A stretch of 6,924 nt of DNA from an uncultured Ruminococcus sp. Lineage in GTDB: Bacteria > Bacillota > Clostridia > Oscillospirales > CAG-272. Where the stretch lies: positions 1 through 6,924 of the forward strand of contig CADBTH010000110.1 of NCBI GenBank assembly GCA_902797495.1, written 5' to 3'. Numbering within the stretch: position 1 is the stretch's first letter; each line of letters begins with the position of its first letter. The notes below the pieces were generated by a model. It made no database searches. It was not told the origin of the DNA and saw nothing but the letters and a program-made list of their open reading frames with translations. This document shows positions 4,976 to 6,924 of this stretch, in pieces. The translations under genes were made by a program, and so were the position numbers.

Positions 4976-5301
4976 TAAGCCATATCTCATTTCTCAGGAT
5001 AACGTGGGACGGGAATACGGATCTGCGCTCCGTCGTCGCCTGGCTGCTGATCGTTATTGCGGTCATAACGTCCGTCGCGTCCGTTATCGTATGTATCGCG
5101 GACAAGCTCAGGTCGAAGAAAAAGGGTCGGACGAGAGTCTCGGAAGCGACTCTGATGACACTCTCCGCCTTCGGCGGCGCGCTCTTCATGTTTCTCACGA
5201 TGCTCGTTATCCGTCACAAGACGAGGCACTCGAGGTTTATGGTATGTCTGCCCCTTATGATAATCTTTCAGGCGGCGATAGCTTACCTTATCTATTTCTG
5301 A
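4972..5301 (+). CDS. DUF1294-like small membrane protein (109 aa)
   Basis: Predicted inner-membrane protein of unknown function. Hydrophobic segments lie near residues 21-42, 60-80 and 90-108. The pattern fits the DUF1294 family as I know it: Asp-Lys after the first helix (44-45), basic KKKGRTRVSE (49-58), then GGALFMFLTM and the hallmark RHKTRHSRF (81-89) before the last helix. The ATG at 4972-4974 was chosen over an upstream in-frame ATG because it overlaps the rnhA stop as ATGA and has GGAGG 9 nt upstream (4958-4962) within the end of rnhA. Co-transcribed with rnhA. DUF1294 domains are also found fused to cold-shock domains in other bacteria, but no such domain is present here. The stop is only 3 nt from the stop of the convergent gene, and no terminator is visible between them. 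Confidence 0.82.
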   Translation: MISHISFLRITWDGNTDLRSVVAWLLIVIAVITSVASVIVCIADKLRSKKKGRTRVSEATLMTLSAFGGALFMFLTMLVIRHKTRHSRFMVCLPLMIIFQAAIAYLIYF

Positions 5302-5304
5302 TCT

Positions 5305-5595
5305 TTACGGGAGAAGATCGTAGACCACGTCGCAGAGTATGTAAGGCTCTACGTATCCGTCCGTGACGGCGTCGAAGATCGCCTTTGCCGCCTCATATCT
5401 GCTCGAAACGTCGCAGGCGGTCGCCTGACACAGCCTTATCCCGCGCTTATACTGCACCGCTTGGATGGAATACGACTCTCTTCCGTTTTTCTCTCCGCGG
5501 TACAGGCAGTACGACAGAGTTTCGTCTCCGCGTATCCTGATCGATTCTTCTTCTATTTCGGACAGCACTTCATTGTCTTTTACTTCGGTGTTCAT
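5305..5595 (-). CDS. Small conserved hypothetical protein, possibly DUF6514-like (96 aa)
   Basis: Soluble acidic protein with no signal or membrane segment. After a variable acidic N-terminus (1-20) it has strand-like segments (ETLSYCLYRGEKNGRESYSIQAVQY, shown here as residues 25-49), then RYEAAKAIFDAVTDGYVEPYILCDVVYDLLP, a helix followed by the EP...L.DVV.D.L ending. This layout is like that of a clostridial family of about 100 aa, DUF6514, of unknown function; the assignment is from memory and tentative. The start at 5593-5595 has GGAGG 5 nt upstream (5601-5605). The frame extends 17 codons further upstream but without a ribosome binding site and across the predicted -10. Its 3' end faces the DUF1294-like gene. 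Confidence 0.75.
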   Translation of the reverse strand: MNTEVKDNEVLSEIEEESIRIRGDETLSYCLYRGEKNGRESYSIQAVQYKRGIRLCQATACDVSSRYEAAKAIFDAVTDGYVEPYILCDVVYDLLP

Positions 5596-5623
5596 TTTTT
5601 CCTCCAAATCCTCGGTTTTCTTT

Positions 5624-5632
5624 ATTGTATCA
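5624..5632 (-). promoter_or_regulatory. Extended -10 promoter for the 96-aa gene
   Basis: On the minus strand TGA-TACAAT (5632-5624) gives a TGn extended -10 with five of six matches. A -35 at the usual distance is poor. Transcription would start near 5617, leaving a leader of about 20 nt containing the GGAGG site. Confidence 0.5.
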
Positions 5633-5655
5633 CATATTTTCTGCATAAAATGTCG

Positions 5656-5685
5656 TTTTCAGGACATGGCGGCGTACTATACAAT
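5656..5685 (+). promoter_or_regulatory. Weak candidate promoter for the CBS gene and downstream aminopeptidase
   Basis: TTTTCA (5656-5661, four of six) and TACAAT (5680-5685, five of six) are separated by 18 nt. A leader of about 100 nt would follow. Other AT-rich hexamers closer to the gene (TAAAAT at 5736-5741) lack a -35, so the real start is uncertain. Confidence 0.3.
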
Positions 5686-5733
5686 ATACCGTAGAGGAAA
5701 TAATCAGAACACAAGATATTGCGTTTTGCAAGC

Positions 5734-5777
5734 AATAAAATCCTCAAATAGCGTATTTTTCGAAATAAAATCTTCAA
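5734..5777. repeat. Short direct repeat upstream of the CBS gene
   Basis: AATAAAATCCTCAA (5734-5747) recurs as AATAAAATCTTCAA (5764-5777), 13 of 14 bases identical and exactly 30 bp apart, ending 14 bp before the start codon. The spacing is close to three helical turns, so it could be a two-site operator in the leader or core promoter. AT-rich chance similarity is a real alternative. Confidence 0.35.
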
Positions 5778-5791
5778 TTTCAGAGGTTATT

Positions 5792-6493
5792 ATGAACAGC
5801 GTAGAAACGTTTCTCGATCTTTACAGAACCCTTGAGGACAGTCTGAAAGAATACTACGCGGGGCGAAAGCTCAAGTACTCGAGTCCCGTATACGAATACA
5901 TGAACACGGACGGCAGGAAGCACTACGACGAGATCGACCTTTGCCGCGAGATCAGGAACATCCTCTCTCACCATCCCTACTACGAGGGCGAGATGCCCGT
6001 CGTTCCGAGCGACAATCTCATCGAAGCGCTCCGCCGCATCATTTACGAGGTGGAGAATCCGCTCACGGCGATAAAGATCGCGACTCCGGTCGGCGAGATC
6101 GTCACCGCGTCTTACGGCGACTCAGTCTCCTCGCTCCTCGTCAGAATGGAGAAGAGGGGCTTCTCACACGTACCCGTGGTGAACGGTGACGGCGCGCTCG
6201 AAGGAGTGTTCAGCATCGGCGCGGTCTTTGAATTCGTAAAGAGCCGTCCGGGGGTCGTCATCGACGGGGCGCTTCTCCTCTCGGACATGAAGGACTTTCT
6301 TCCGGCGAACGTCCACCGCGCCGAGCAGTATCTCTTCTGCGAGCCGGGGGCAACTCTTTCGGAAGTGAAGAATATGTTCCGAAGCACGGGGCCGAAGCAG
6401 AGACGAGTCGCGGCTGTCTTCGTCGCAAAGAACGGCGACCGCCGTTCTCCTCTGCGCGGGATGATAACCCCGTGGGACCTTATCAAAAACTGA
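5792..6493 (+). CDS. CBS-domain protein with possible HEPN-like N-terminal domain (233 aa)
   Basis: Predicted cytoplasmic protein. Residues 1-90 look fully helical and contain CREIRNILSHH (51-61), where Arg55-N-I-L-S-His60 matches the R-x4-6-H motif with a polar residue after Arg, typical of HEPN ribonuclease domains. The rest holds two CBS modules. The first (about 93-150) has ATPVGEIVTASYGDSV, GFSHVPVV (123-130) and GVFSIGAVFEFV. The second (about 152-232) is more divergent, with GATLSEV, VAAVFVAKNG and a clear RGMITPWDLI ending (222-231). CBS pairs usually bind adenosine ligands such as AMP, ATP, SAM or c-di-AMP and control an attached domain. An open frame extends upstream to 5465 but runs antisense to the 96-aa gene; ATG 5792-5794 has AGAGG 5 nt upstream. 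The aminopeptidase gene follows after 30 bp, suggesting one transcript. CBS assignment is firm; the HEPN part is a motif-level inference. Confidence 0.85.
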   Translation: MNSVETFLDLYRTLEDSLKEYYAGRKLKYSSPVYEYMNTDGRKHYDEIDLCREIRNILSHHPYYEGEMPVVPSDNLIEALRRIIYEVENPLTAIKIATPVGEIVTASYGDSVSSLLVRMEKRGFSHVPVVNGDGALEGVFSIGAVFEFVKSRPGVVIDGALLLSDMKDFLPANVHRAEQYLFCEPGATLSEVKNMFRSTGPKQRRVAAVFVAKNGDRRSPLRGMITPWDLIKN

Positions 6494-6523
6494 CTTTATA
6501 CAAATCGGAAAGGATCTTAAGAT

Positions 6524-6924
6524 ATGAAAAAAACAGTACTCAGAAAATATGCGAAGCTGATAGCCGGAACGGGCGTCAACGTCAAAAAAGGAGATATAGT
6601 TTTGGTATGGGCAGATCTCGACCAGCCGGAATTCGTCAAAATGGTCGTCGAGGAAGCGTACAAGGCGGGCGCGTCGAGAGTTGACGTCGAGTGGAGCTAC
6701 GATCCCCTCACGAAGATCAACGTGCGCTGCCGCAGTCTGAAGTCCCTCTCAACGGTCGACGACTGGCAGGTGGCAAAGCTCAACTGGCGCCTCGAAAAGC
6801 TGCCGGCTATGATCTACCTTGAGAGCTCCGATCCCGACGGTCAGAAGGGCATCAATCAGGAGAAATACTCGAAGTCCATCGTCGCGCGCTCGAAGATCAT
6901 AAAGCCGATCCGCGACAAGATGGA
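6524..6924 (+). CDS. M29-family aminopeptidase, N-terminal part (cut by window end)
   Basis: The first 133 residues read MKKTVLRKYAKLIAGTGVNVKKGDIVLVWADLD in two adjoining blocks (1-17 and 18-33), then EFVKMVVEEAYKAGASRVDVEW (36-57). The pattern LRKYAKLI-x2-TGVNV-x-KGD followed by a helix and a KAGA-x-RV-x-VEW strand is typical of the N-terminal domain of thermophilic metalloproteases of the M29 family (AmpS/PepS type). These are cytoplasmic enzymes with two metal ions that remove N-terminal residues from peptides. The catalytic metal ligands lie in the C-terminal half, outside the window, so activity cannot be judged. The ATG at 6524-6526 has AAAGGA 9 nt upstream (6509-6514). It is 30 bp from the CBS gene stop in the same orientation, with no terminator between, so probably in one operon. 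Confidence 0.88.
   Translation, partial: MKKTVLRKYAKLIAGTGVNVKKGDIVLVWADLDQPEFVKMVVEEAYKAGASRVDVEWSYDPLTKINVRCRSLKSLSTVDDWQVAKLNWRLEKLPAMIYLESSDPDGQKGINQEKYSKSIVARSKIIKPIRDKM

Noticed and set aside
5465..5791. 109-codon N-terminal extension of the CBS protein
   Set aside because: It is antisense to the 96-aa gene and crosses the intergenic region; ATG 5792 has its own AGAGG and begins a plausible helical domain.

Overview
The window looks like a chromosomal segment of an uncultured member of the Firmicutes, probably class Clostridia. The support is strong GGAGG-type ribosome binding sites, consensus SigA-type promoters, and small clostridial-type proteins (DUF1294-like, possibly DUF6514-like) next to housekeeping genes. 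No rRNA, tRNA or CRISPR array was seen, so the placement rests on gene style only.

The window has two parts of different composition. The left part (about 76-2761) is visibly AT-rich. It carries three unrecognised minus-strand genes: a 165-aa four-helix membrane protein, a 215-aa single-anchor protein and a 379-aa soluble protein. A 25-bp imperfect palindrome (AAGACA-N13-TGTCTT, core GGGGACGGTTCT) recurs throughout. Each gene lies between one minus-oriented copy on its left and one plus-oriented copy on its right, so the region reads as three consecutive gene cassettes with inverted ends. The outermost copies (76-100 and 2737-2761) are exact reverse complements. The island lies between a plus-strand terminator at 41-71, belonging to a gene outside the window, and the glyA terminator at 3030-3058. 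It therefore sits in a convergent intergenic space.

The right part (about 3030-6924) is GC-richer and conserved. glyA (serine hydroxymethyltransferase) runs leftward from a perfect TTGACA-17-TATAAT promoter. Divergently, rnhA (RNase HI, TTG start) overlaps a DUF1294-like membrane protein gene by 4 bp. That pair converges, with a 3-nt gap, on a 96-aa gene that may belong to DUF6514. Divergent from it is a 233-aa protein with a possible HEPN-like R-x4-H motif followed by two CBS domains, then an M29-family aminopeptidase gene cut by the window end. These last two genes are 30 bp apart and probably co-transcribed.

The best candidate for something undescribed is the cassette array with palindromic ends. 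Second is the possible HEPN-CBS fusion. Functions of the three cassette genes could not be assigned from sequence alone.
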